The translations under genes were made by a program, and so were the position numbers. 64,000 nucleotides of DNA from Anisus vortex. Lineage: Eukaryota > Mollusca > Gastropoda > Planorbidae. Below, piece by piece: positions 1 to 9,717 of this stretch. How positions within the stretch are numbered: position 1 is the first letter of the stretch; every line of letters begins with the position of its first letter. The stretch lies in contig OX421492.1 of NCBI GenBank assembly GCA_949126835.1, positions 40,906,498-40,970,497 of the forward strand, given 5' to 3'. The notes below the pieces were generated by a model. It was not told the origin of the DNA, ran no database searches, and worked only from the letters and a program-made list of their open reading frames with translations.

Positions 1-36
1 AAAGTTTATTTTGGTTTAAAAAGTATATATATTTAT

Positions 37-70
37 GTACCGGTAGCCGCAGCAATTTAGTTACCGGTAC
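37..70 (+). other. 9-bp inverted repeat GTACCGGTA/TACCGGTAC (representative)
   Basis: The two perfect arms are separated by 16 bases. The feature is present in class I modules between the THAP-like frame and the 83-codon frame. Confidence 0.7.
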
Positions 71-1059
71 CGAGCTACGTCTAAGCCATTTTTTTTCAAA
101 TCAGTACCGGGTAATAAATATTTTTACATCATATTGGCCTAATCATATAATGTTCAAAACAAAATGGGTAATTAAGTCAAATTTATATAAAAGTAAGCCT
201 ATAATGAAAGATAATGTAGGCCCTATATATATTGTATATATTTATGGCAGACGTAGATATCATTTCTCATTTTACTATAGTAGCGTCTCTAGCGACCGCT
301 GCATTGCGGAAAATGGTAACTTTTAGTGAGTGCATATATAGGGATTGTGCATTCTGTTCTATACCTATTCTGTGTATACGTCTAATAAACTTTGTAGCGG
401 GAAATTTTTCAATTGCCAGGCAATGTTTAAATTGCCGAGCTCAACGTTTTAAAGTTTTAATTTGTATCGTATACGTCTTATAAACTATGTAGCGGGAAAT
501 TTTTATATTGCCGGGCAATGTTTAAATTTGCCGGACCAACTTTTTAAAGTTTTAATTCATGTCGTATACGTTGTATAAACTATGATTCATATCGGTTTCA
601 GTTGTTATTGTTTTTCCTGTTGAATTTAAAATTTAATTCTAAGTTTGCTTCCAAAGCAACAATAAATAAATAGCAAATAACACCAACAAAAACAAAAACA
701 AAAGAAAAAAAAATATTGATCTACGACTAATGTTGTAGCAAAAAAATATATCAAACAATCATTTTCGAATTAACAGTACTTTTTAAAAGACATGGGAGTT
801 CTGTTTTACAGAAAGAGTTTAATTACCCAATAAACTCACAAAATTCGAACATAGTGGTCATACTTTGAGCAAGAAATAAAAAAAAATTATTATTATTTGT
901 TTTTCCTTTTTAGTTGTATATTGAATTGGTGTATAATAAAGTGTGCAAAACAAAAATAAATTAAAAAAATACTGACCACAAAAAAAAAATACTACTTTAT
1001 GTATGTTGCAAAAACAAAAAATAAAAAACTATAATGTGTCAAGCATATTCTAAAAAAAA

Positions 1060-1079
1060 GCCCGTTCGAAGAATCGGGC
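1060..1079 (+). other. Conserved module-end hairpin (representative)
   Basis: The sequence gcccgttcgaagaatcgggc can fold with a GCCCG/CGGGC stem, a one-base bulge and a TTC/GAA extension around a three-base loop. In class II and III modules the same place holds gccggttcggaggaccgggc (for example 4058-4077), which also folds. Different bases keep the same shape. Every module ends with one of the two forms. Confidence 0.6.
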
Positions 1080-1106
1080 ACATAACGGCTTGTATATATA
1101 TAAATC

Positions 1107-1120
1107 TCAAAAGGAATATG

Positions 1121-1155
<35 letters not shown>

Positions 1156-1328
1156 GTATGTACATACCGCATAATCTTTTTAAATACTGGACATAAAAAC
1201 GTGAAATTTGCTACAAATATTCTTTGCGTTACGGCGGTGAACACTGTCAAGGTTTTAAAAAAATTAAAATGACCGCAGTGGTCAGTTTGGTCAAAAAACG
1301 CGAATAAAACGACATATTTTGGGTTCAT
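1107..1328 (-). other. Recurrent minus-strand frame at module fronts, tail encoded by CTGG run
   Basis: This frame starts MNPKYVVLFAFF and ends in QPAS repeats made by the CTGG tetranucleotide. It is open in nearly all class I and II modules (for example 5659-5880, 17343-17618, 30609-30947, 42889-43227). The first ~50 residues are constant and hydrophobic. The tail varies because each added CTGG shifts the frame. I recognise no family and a protein role is doubtful. Confidence 0.2.
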
Positions 1329-1418
1329 GTTGAATTTGCCGTTCCAACTTTTTATAGTTTTTCGATCGATTGCGCTAAGAAAATAAAAAAAAGGATGGCG
1401 TTGAGATTTTTTTCAGGA

Positions 1419-1473
1419 TGACGTCATCAAAGTTTGCGCAGAGATAGCTAGCCGGCTTTTCGTTATGACGTCA
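1419..1473 (+). promoter_or_regulatory. Pair of CRE-type palindromes TGACGTCA (representative)
   Basis: TGACGTCA, the full cAMP-response element bound by CREB/ATF bZIP proteins, occurs at 1419-1426 and 1466-1473 as atgacgtcatcaaa. Class I and II modules all have this pair about 47 bp apart (M20 has one flanking change). Class III modules have a pair about 67 bp apart (for example 4383 and 4450). About 50 sites exist across the array. Function is not shown. The sites are also simple palindromes that may have been inherited from the source element. Confidence 0.45.
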
Positions 1474-1615
1474 TCAAATTTTGCGTATTCTTTTAAAATT
1501 AACTTTGCTTCAACCTTTGCTAATGTACTTTATGAATGAATAGAACAAAATATATTCACGTTTTAATTTGCGTCGTAATTTATAGCGGGATATTTTTAAA
1601 TTGTTATAATGGGTA

Positions 1616-1900
1616 ATGATTAATGGTTTGAATGGGTATCTTACGTTGTATCTGGCAAATACAAAATTCCTTCACGTTTTTATTCGTGTTGTATGTGTCC
1701 ACAGAATAGGTATAAAACAGAATGCGCAATCGCATTTTATTTCTGTTTTGGGCAGTAATGCCGACGCCATACTAAGCTTATTTAAACGCAGCGGTCCTGG
1801 TTACACTCTATATTTATGCTTATTTAGCCTACAACGTCCTTTTCTTCAAATCTACAAGTTCGAACACCCAAAGCTAATATTTCAGGCAAAATGTGCATAA
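1616..1900 (+). other. Recurrent 94-codon open frame of class I modules (unknown, representative copy)
   Basis: This frame starts MINGLNGYLTLYL and ends FQAKCA, overlapping the start of the THAP-like frame by ten bases. It recurs at 6167-6451, 10179-10463, 13876-14160, 19323-19607, 23860-24144, 25911-26195 and 34350-34634. M10 carries a one-base deletion and M16 a class III switch (27972-28181). I recognise no family. The run of hydrophobic residues gives no clear signal peptide. Conservation can be explained by array homogenisation alone, so this is listed as an open frame, not as a gene. It is immediately followed by the acceptor-like tttcag, so it may simply be intron or leader sequence. 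Confidence 0.3.
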
Positions 1901-2037
1901 ACGGTTGTGTAATAAACTACAACAATGATGCGAAAACGACTGATTATCGTAAAAAAGAGCATGTCAAACTGCATGGCTTTCCTGACTCCATAAAGGAGAA
2001 ACAACAGCATAAACAACCTCATATTAACTCATTATGA
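1891..2037 (+). pseudogene. THAP zinc-finger-like N-terminal fragment, copy in M1
   Basis: This 48-codon frame begins MCINGCV and contains EHVKLHGFPD about 23 residues further on. The THAP domain is a C2CH zinc finger used for DNA binding by P-element transposases and THAP proteins. It starts with a Cys pair and has a conserved (F)H.FP block in this position. Here the Cys pair (Cys2 and Cys6) and the HGFP block (residues 28-31) are present, but the tryptophan normally following the FP block and the later C..H pair are missing, because a stop follows after residue 48. A splice-acceptor-like atttcag lies immediately before the ATG. I infer an amplified first-exon fragment that cannot fold as a complete finger unless spliced onward. 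Confidence 0.5.
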
Positions 2038-2442
2038 ATTATATGCCTATTTCCCTTCATAATTTTAAAAGTTTATTTTGGTTTAAAAAGTATATATTTA
2101 TGTACCGGTAGCCGTAGCAATTTAGTTACCGGTACCGAGCTACGTCTAAGCCATTTTTTTTTCAAATCAGTACCGGGTAATAAATATTTTTACATCATAT
2201 TGGCCTAATCCTATAATGTTTCAAACAAAATGGGTAATTAAGTCAAATTTATACAAAAGTAAGCCTATAATGAAAGATAATGTAGGCCTTATGTATATTG
2301 TATATATTTATGGCAGACGTAGATATCCTTTCTCATTTTATTATAGTAGCGTCTCTATCGACCGCTGCATTGCGGAAAATGGTAACTTTCAGTGACTGCG
2401 TATATAGGGATTGTGCATTCTGTTCTATACCTATTCTGTGTA

Positions 2443-2538
2443 TATCATATATATATATATATATATATATATCATATCATATCATATCATATCATATCAT
2501 ATCATATCATCATATCATATCATATCATATATATATAT
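2443..2538 (+). repeat. (AT)n/(ATATC)n microsatellite junction in M1
   Basis: An AT run followed by about 14 ATATC pentamers replaces the class I tail and joins directly to the next module start. Equivalent junctions lie at about 18733-18832 (M10) and 20147-20245 (M11). Shorter catatcatat traces precede the starts of M7, M8, M14 and M17, so the pentamer seems to grow from the TA run at module starts. Confidence 0.9.
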
Positions 2539-4099
2539 AAATCTCAAAAGGAATATGTATGTATGTATGTGGCTGGCTGGCTGGCTGGCTGGCTGGGTAT
2601 GTACATACCGCATAATCTTTTTAAATACTGGACATAAAAACGTGAAATTTGCTACAAAAATTCTTTGCGTTACGGCGGTGAACACTGTCAAGGTTTTAAA
2701 AAAAATAAAATGACCGCAGTGGTCAGTTTGGTCAAAAAACGCGAATAAAACGACATATTTTGGGTTCATGTTAAAATTGCCGTTCCAACTTTTTATAGTT
2801 TTTCGATCGATCGCGCAAAAAAAATTAAAAAAAGGATGGCGTTGAGATTTTTTCAGGATGACGTCATCAAAGTTTGCGCAGAGATAGCTAGCCGGCTTTT
2901 CGTTATGACGTCATCAAATTTTGCGTATTCATTTAAAATTAACTTTGCTTCAATGTTTGCTAATGTATTTTATGAATGAATAGAACAAAATATATTCACG
3001 TTTTAATTCGTGTCGTATACGAAATATAAACTTTTGTAGTTGTTGCGTGCATTCTCATTATAACTGCTTGAGTAGTAAGAGTGTATGTAAACATAACTTT
3101 TAGCTTTTTCAATTCGTTTGAAGCGGGCGTATACGCATTAAAATCTTTCTAGCGGGAAATATTTCACGTTTCAATTCTTTTCTAGAGGGCAATATTTCAC
3201 GTTTCAATTCGTTTCTAGCGGGCAATATTTCACGTTGCAGTTCGTTTCGGTTGTAGCGGGCGTACAAAATGTCATTCACATTTAAATTTGTGACGTATAC
3301 ATCGATAAACTTTTTAACGGGTGGGGTTTTATTAATTGCCGTATATATTAACTGTGAAGCGGGAAATCTCATTATAACTTTAGGCTTATCGCCTTGGTAA
3401 CAACCATTGTTTAAATTACCGGGCAAGGTTTAAATTACCGGGTAATGTTTATAATACCGGGCAATGTTTAAATTACCGGGCAATGTTTAAATTACCGGAC
3501 AATGTCTAAATTACCGGGCAATGTTTATATTACCGGGCAATGTTTAATTTGCCGGGCAATGTTCAAATTGCCGGAACTAACTTTTTAAAGTTTTAATTCG
3601 TGTCGTATACGTTTTATAAACATTATTTCATATGGGTTTCATTTGTTATTGTTTTACATGTTGAATAGAAAATTTAATTCTAAGTTTGCTTCCAAAGCAA
3701 CAATAATAAATAAATAGCAAATAACAAAAACAAAACAACATAGGTCTGCGACTTAATGTTTGTCGTGTCGTAAAAAAACATATCAAACAATCATTTTCTT
3801 TTTTAATAAAAATACTGTCGAATGTTCTTTATCAATGAATAGAACAAAATATATTTACGTTTTAATTTGCGTCGTAATTTATAACGGGCAATTTTTTAAT
3901 TGTTATAATGGGTAATGGGTAATGATTTTAACGGGTAATTTTATGTTGTAGCGGGCAAATTAGACATTACCTCACGTTTAAATTCATGTCGTAGGTCATG
4001 CGGGCAGTCTCATTATAACTGCTTGAGTAGTTAGAGTGTATGTAAACATAGCTTTTAGCCGGTTCGGAGGACCGGGCACATAACGGCTTGTATATATAT
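2539..4099 (+). repeat. Module M2, class II
   Basis: After the shared front the module switches to the class II middle, with three 33-bp units at about 3145-3245 and a 19-bp minisatellite block at 3418-3573 (about 8 units). It is nearly identical to M12 at an offset of 17,707 bp and close to M17, M18, M19 and M25. The terminal hairpin is gccggttcggaggaccgggc at 4058-4077. Confidence 0.93.
3109..3426 (-). other. Recurrent 105-codon minus-strand frame of class II modules, with 11-residue repeats
   Basis: This minus-strand frame contains three 11-residue units of the type NELKREILPAR. It is the translation of three 33-bp DNA units in the class II middle. Identical frames occur at 20816-21133, 31287-31604, 32852-33169 and 43567-43884; the M17 copy is broken. 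The units resemble the gcgggcaatatttcacg motif scattered through the array. I see no known family and regard this as a by-product of the DNA repeat. Confidence 0.25.
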
Positions 4100-5653
4100 A
4101 AATCTCAAAAGGAATATGTATGTGGCTGGCTGGGTATGTACATACCGCATAATCTTTTTAAATACTGGACATAAAAACGTGAAATTTGCTACAAATATTC
4201 TTTGCGTTACGGTGGTGAACACTGTCAAGGTTTTAAGAAAATTAAAATGACCGCAGTGGTCAGTTTGGTCAAAAAACGCGAAAAAAACACAACTTTTGAT
4301 TCACATTGTCTTTGCCAGTACAACTTTTTATAGTTTTTCGTCACAAAGTTAGAAAAAAAAGGATGCGCTGAGATTATTTTTATGACGTCATCAATCTTTG
4401 CGCATGGATTTTATAGCAATGAAGGGACATTTTTCATTCATGTTTAAATTGACGTCATCAAACTATGTGCATGGATTTTATTATCTCAACTCAATGACGG
4501 GAACAAATTTTCTTCATGTTTAAATTGTCTACGTGCCGTAAACAACATAAATTCTTTACACTACCAATACTGTAGTTGATTTTCTTAATCTATCACTACT
4601 TTAATACTTTACACTGTGAATACATGACTTAAAGCTAATTAATAATTTAAAACTTTAAGCAAATAGATTTCGCATTTTTTTTCTGTTTCGGGAAGTAATA
4701 CCGACGCATTACTAAGCTTATTTAAACGCAGTGGTCCTGGTTACACTCTATATTTAAGCTTATAATTATATGGCGTCATCAAATTTTGCGTATTTATGCG
4801 TTTAAGAAGGGAACAAAATTTTGTTTTAATTTGCGTCGTAATTTGTAGAATGCAATATTTAAATGGTTTAAGTTACCGGAAAATACTTTATCCCCGCTTA
4901 AGACTATTGCTTATAACTCCATGGGTTATTTTATCCAGTTCCGAGAACTGGGCACCTTTAGGCTTATCGCCTTGGTAACGGCCATTGTTTAAATTACCGG
5001 GCAATGTTTAAATTACCGGGCAATGTTTATAATACCGGGCAATGTTTAAATTACCGGGCAATGTTTAAATTACCGGGCAATGTTTAAATTACCGGGCAAT
5101 GTTTATATTACCGGGCAATGTTTAATTTGCCGGGCAATGTTCAAATTGCCGGAACTAACTTTTTAAAGTTTTAATTCGTGTCGTATACGTTTTATAAACA
5201 TTATTTCATATGGGTTTCATTTGTTATTGTTTTACATGTTGAATAGAAAATTTAATTCTAAGTTTGCTTCCAAAGCAACAATAAATAAATAAAAAGCAAA
5301 TAAACAAAAACAACACAACATAGGTCTGCGACTTAATGTTTGTCGTAAAAAAATAGATCAAACAATCATTAAAAAAAATAAAAGTACTGTCGAATAGAAC
5401 AAAATATATTCATGTTTTAATTTGCGTCGTAATTTATAGCGGGCAATTTTGTAATTGTTATAATGGGTGATGAGTAATGATTTTAACGGGTAAGTCATGT
5501 TGTAGCGGGCAAATAAAAAATTAACTCACGTTTAAATTCGTGTCGTAGGTCATGCAGGCAATCTCATTATAACTGGCTGAGTAGTTAGAGTGTATGTAAA
5601 CATAACTTTTAGCCGGTTCGGAGGACCGGGCAAATACCGGCTTGTATATATAT
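4100..5653 (+). repeat. Module M3, class III
   Basis: This is a class III module, recognised by the segment tcacaaagttagaaaa after the shared motif caactttttatagtttttcg. TGACGTCA palindromes lie at 4383 and 4450. The 19-bp block is short (4996-5152, about 8 units). It pairs with M13 at an offset of 17,707 bp. Confidence 0.92.
4996..5152 (+). repeat. 19-bp minisatellite block in M3
   Basis: About 8 units of accgggcaatgtttaaatt and its variant accgggcaatgtttataat lie between a ggcttatcgccttggtaacg leader and a diverged end reading gccgggcaatgttcaaattg. The same block, in different lengths, is present in every class II and III module. Confidence 0.95.
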
Positions 5654-6441
5654 AAATCTCAAAAGGAATATGTATGTATGTGGCTGGCTGGCTGGCTGGC
5701 TGGCTGGGTATGTACATACCGCATAATCTTTTTAAATACTGGACATAAAAACGTGAAATTTGCTACAAATATTCTTTGCGTTACGGCGGTGAACACTGTC
5801 AAGGTTTTAAAAAAATTAAAATGACCGCAGTGGTCAGTTTGGTCAAAAAACGCGAATAAAACGACATATTTTGGGTTCATGTTAAAATTGCCGTTCCAAC
5901 TTTTTATAGTTTTTCGATCGATCGCGCTAAAAAAATAAAAAAAGGATGGCGTTGAGATTTTTTTCAGGATGACGTCATCAAAGTTTGCGCAGAGATAGCT
6001 AGCCGGCTTTTCGTTATGACGTCATCAAATTTTGCGTATTCATTTAAAATTAACTTTGCTTCAACCTTTGCTAATGTACTTTATGAATGAATAGAACAAA
6101 ATATATTCACGTTTTAATTTGCGTCGTAATTTATAGCGGGATATTTTTAAATTGTTATAATGGGTAATGATTAATGGTTTTAATGGGTATCTTACGTTGT
6201 ATCTGGCAAATACAAAATTCCTTCACGTTTTTATTCGTGTTGTATATGTCCACAGAATAGGTATAAAACAGAATGCGCAATCGCATTTTATTTCTGTTTT
6301 GGGAAGTAATACCGACGCCATACTAAGCTTATTTAAACGCAGCGGTCCTGGTTACACTCTATATTTATGCTTATTTAGCCTACAACGTCCTTTTCTTAAA
6401 ATCTACAAGTTCGAACACCCAAAGCTAATATTTCAGGCAAA

Positions 6442-6588
6442 ATGTGCATAAACGGTTGTGTAATAAACTACAACAATGATGCGAAAACGACTGATTATCG
6501 TAAAAAAGAGCATGTCAAATTGCATGGCTTTCCTGACTCCATAAAGGATAAACAACAGCATAAACAACCTCATATTAACTCATTATGA
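6442..6588 (+). pseudogene. THAP-like fragment, copy in M4
   Basis: This carries the same 48-codon frame as the M1 copy, with the Cys pair and HGFP block intact. It overlaps the end of the 94-codon frame by ten bases. Confidence 0.5.
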
Positions 6589-6849
6589 ATTTTATCCCTT
6601 TTTCCCTTCATAATTTTAAAAGTTTATTTTGGTTTAAAAAGTATATATATTTATGTACCGGTAGCCGCAGCAATTTAGTTACCGGTACCGAGCTACGTCT
6701 AAGCCATTTTTTTTTCAAATCAGTACCGGGTAATAAATATTTTACATCATATTGGCCTAATCATATAATGTTCAAAACAAAATGGGTAATTAGGTCAAAT
6801 TTATATAAAAGTAAGCCTATAATGAAAGATAATGTAGGCCCTATATATA

Positions 6850-7101
6850 TTGTATATATTTATGGCAGACGTAGATATCATTTCTCATTTTACTTTAGTA
6901 GCGTCTCTAGCGACCGCTGCATTGCGGAAAATGGTAACTTTTAGTGAGTGCGTATATAGGGATTGTGCGTTCTGTTCTATACCTATTCTGTGTATACGTC
7001 TTATAAACTTTGTAGCTGGAAATTTTTCAATTGCCAGGCAATGTTTAAATTGCCGAGCTCAACGTTTTAAAGTTTTAATTTGTATCGTATACGTCTTATA
7101 A
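6850..7101 (+). other. Recurrent 83-codon open frame of class I modules (unknown, representative copy)
   Basis: This frame starts MYIFMADVDI and also occurs at 232-483, 10834-11085, 14561-14812, 24541-24792, 26596-26847 and 35036-35287. In the shortened modules M1, M10 and M11 it runs into the ATATC microsatellite instead. I recognise no family. It contains Cys-rich patches (C.YRDCAFCSIPILC) but no known zinc-binding pattern that I can name. It probably reflects homogenised non-coding repeat. Confidence 0.25.
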
Positions 7102-7716
7102 ACTATGTAGCGGGAAATTTTTATATTGCCGGGCAATGTTTAAATTTGCCGGACCAACTTTTTAAAGTTTTAATTCATGTCGTATACGTTGTATAAACTA
7201 TGATTCATATCGGTTTCAGTTGTTATTGTTTTTCCTGTTGAATTTAAAATTTAATTTTTAGTTTGCTTCCAAAGCAACAATAAATAAATAGCAAATAACA
7301 CCAACAAAAACAAAAAAAAAACAAAAAAAATATATTGATCTACGACTAATGTTGTAGCAAAAAAATATATCAAACAATCATTGTCGAATTAACAGTACTT
7401 TTTAAAAGACATGTGAGTTCTGTTTTACAGAAAGATTTTAATTACCCAATAAACTCACAAAATTCGATCATAATGGTCATACTTTGAGCAAGAAATAAAA
7501 AAAAATTATTATTTGTTTTTCCTTTTTAGTTGTATATTGAATTGGTGTATAATAAAGTGTGCAAAACAAAAATAAATGTAAAAAATACTGACCACAAAAA
7601 AAAAATACTACTTTATGTATGTTGCAAAAACAAAATTAAAAAACTATAATGTGTCAAGCATATTCTAAAAAAAAGCCCGTTCGAAGAATCGGGCACATAC
7701 CGGCTTGTATATATAT

Positions 7717-9667
7717 AAATCTCAAAAGGAATATGTATGTATGTATGTGGCTGGCTGGCAGGCTGGCTGGCTGGCTGGGTATGTACATACCGCATAATCT
7801 TTTTAAATACTGGACATAAAAACGTGAAATTTGCTACAAATATTCTTTGCGTTACGGCGGTGAACACTGTCAAGGTTTTAAAAAAATTAAAATGACCGCA
7901 GTGGTCAGTTTGGTCAAAAAACGTGAAAAAAACACAACTTTTGATTCACATTGTCTTTGCCAGTACAACTTTTTATAGTTTTTCGTCACAAAGTTAGAAA
8001 AAAAAAGGATGCGCTGAGATTATTTTTATGACGTCATCAATCTTTGCGCATGGATTTTATAGCAATGAAGGGACATTTTTCATTCATGTTTAAATTGACG
8101 TCATCAAACTATGTGCATGGATTTTATTATCTCAACTCAATGACGGGAACAAATTTTTTTTCATGTTTAAATTGTCTACGTGCCGTAAACAACATAAATT
8201 CTTTACACTACCAATACTGTAGTTGATTTTCTTAATCTATCACTACTTTGATACTTTACACTATGAATACATGACTTAAAGCTAATTAATAATTTAAAAC
8301 TTTACAAACATAGGACAAAGCAAATAGATTTAGCATTTTTTTTCTGTTTTCGGAAGTAATACCGACGCATTACTAAGCTTATTTAAACGCAGTGGTCCTG
8401 GTTACACTCTATATTTAAGCTTATAATTATATGGCGTCATCAAATTTTGCGTATTTATGCGTTTAAGAAGGGAACAAAATTTTGTTTTAATTTGCGTCGT
8501 AATTTGTAGAATGCAATATTTAAATGGTTTAAGTAAAAAAATTAAGTTACCGGAAAATACTTTATCCCCGCTTAAGACAATTGCTTATAACTCCATGGGT
8601 TATTTTATCCAGTTCCGAGAACTGGGCACCTTTAGGCTTATCGCCTTGGTAACGGCCATTGTTTTAATTACCGGGCAATGTTTAAATTACCGGGCAATGT
8701 TTATAATACCAGGCAATGTTTAAATTACCGGGCAATGTTTAAATTACCGGGCAATGTTTATAATACCGGACAATGTTTAAATTACCGGGCAATGTTTAAA
8801 TTACCGGGCAATGTTTATAATACCGGGCAATGTTTATAATACCGGGCAATGTTTAATTTACCGGGCAATGTTTAAATTACCGGGCAATGTTTATAATACC
8901 GGGCAATGTTTATAATACCGGGCAATGTTTAAATTACCGGGCAATGTTTAAATTACCGGGCAACGTTTATAATACCGGGCAATGTTTATAATACCGGGCA
9001 ATGTTTAAATTACCGGGCAATGTTTATAATACCGGGCAATGTTTATAATACCGGGCAATGTTTATAATACCGGGCAATGTTTAAATTACCAGGCAATGTT
9101 TAAATTACCGGGCAATGTTTAATTTGCCGGGCAATTTTCAAATTGCCGGAACTAAATTTTTCAAGTTTTAATTCGTGTCGTATACGTTTTATAAACATTA
9201 TTTCATAAGGGTTTCATTTGTTATTGTTTTACATGTTGAATAGAAAAATTAATTCTAAGTTTGCTTCCAAAGCAACAATAAATAAATAAATAGCAAAAAA
9301 ACAAAAACAACACAACATATGTCTGCGACTTAATGTTTGTCGTAAAAAAAATATATCAAACAATCATTAAAAAAAAAAAAGTAGTGTCGAATGTTCTTAA
9401 TCAATGAATAGAAAAAAATATATTCATGTTTTAATTTGCGTCGTAATTTATAGCGGGCAATTTTGTAATTGTTATAATGGGTGATGAGTAATGATTTTAA
9501 CGGGTAATTCATGTTGTAGCGGGCAAATAAAAAATTACCTCACGTTTAAATTCGTGTCGTAGGTCATGCGGGCAATCTCATTATAACTGCCTGAGTAGTT
9601 AGAGTGTATGTAAACATAACTTTTAGCCGGTTCGGAGGACCGGGCACATAACGGCTTGTATATATAT
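7717..9667 (+). repeat. Module M5, class III with long minisatellite
   Basis: This class III module is lengthened by a 19-bp block of about 25 units (8670-9150). It is nearly identical to M9 at an offset of 7,719 bp, including the internal order of minisatellite variants for most of the block. Confidence 0.93.
8670..9150 (+). repeat. 19-bp minisatellite block in M5 (about 25 units)
   Basis: This is an expanded block in which the aaatt (F) and ataat (T) variants follow a pattern close to F-F-T-T, that is a 76-bp second-order repeat. M9 carries a near copy at 16389-16869. Confidence 0.95.
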
Positions 9668-9686
9668 AAATCTCAAAAGGAATATG

Positions 9687-9717
<31 letters not shown>

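Larger units (their letters stand above)
1..1101 (+). repeat. Partial class I module (M0, 3' part only)
   Basis: This is the right-hand half of a class I module whose left half lies outside the window. It starts just downstream of where the THAP-like frame ends in complete copies. It holds the inverted repeat GTACCGGTA/TACCGGTAC (37-45 and 62-70), an 83-codon open frame (232-483) and a class I specific tail with poly-A runs. It ends in the hairpin gcccgttcgaagaatcgggc at 1060-1079. Confidence 0.9.
1102..2538 (+). repeat. Module M1, class I shortened
   Basis: The class I front half is complete: CTGG run, two TGACGTCA palindromes at 1419 and 1466, a 94-codon frame at 1616-1900 and a THAP-like frame at 1891-2037. 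The last ~0.6 kb of a full class I module is replaced by (AT)n and (ATATC)n repeats at about 2443-2538, which run straight into the next module. It is closest to M10, offset about 16,290 bp. Confidence 0.93.
5654..7716 (+). repeat. Module M4, class I full length
   Basis: This is a full class I module with the 94-codon frame at 6167-6451, the THAP-like frame at 6442-6588, the 83-codon frame at 6850-7101 and the class I tail ending in the gcccgttcgaagaatcgggc hairpin. Confidence 0.93.

Noticed and set aside
1090..1272. Small plus-strand frames starting MYIYKSQKEY at module fronts
   Set aside because: They cross the CTGG run, change frame with each added tetranucleotide and overlap the minus-strand frame. 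No coding evidence.
8670..9150. Regular 19-bp repeats resembling a CRISPR array
   Set aside because: The units are directly adjacent, with no unique spacers, and recur in many modules of a eukaryotic satellite.
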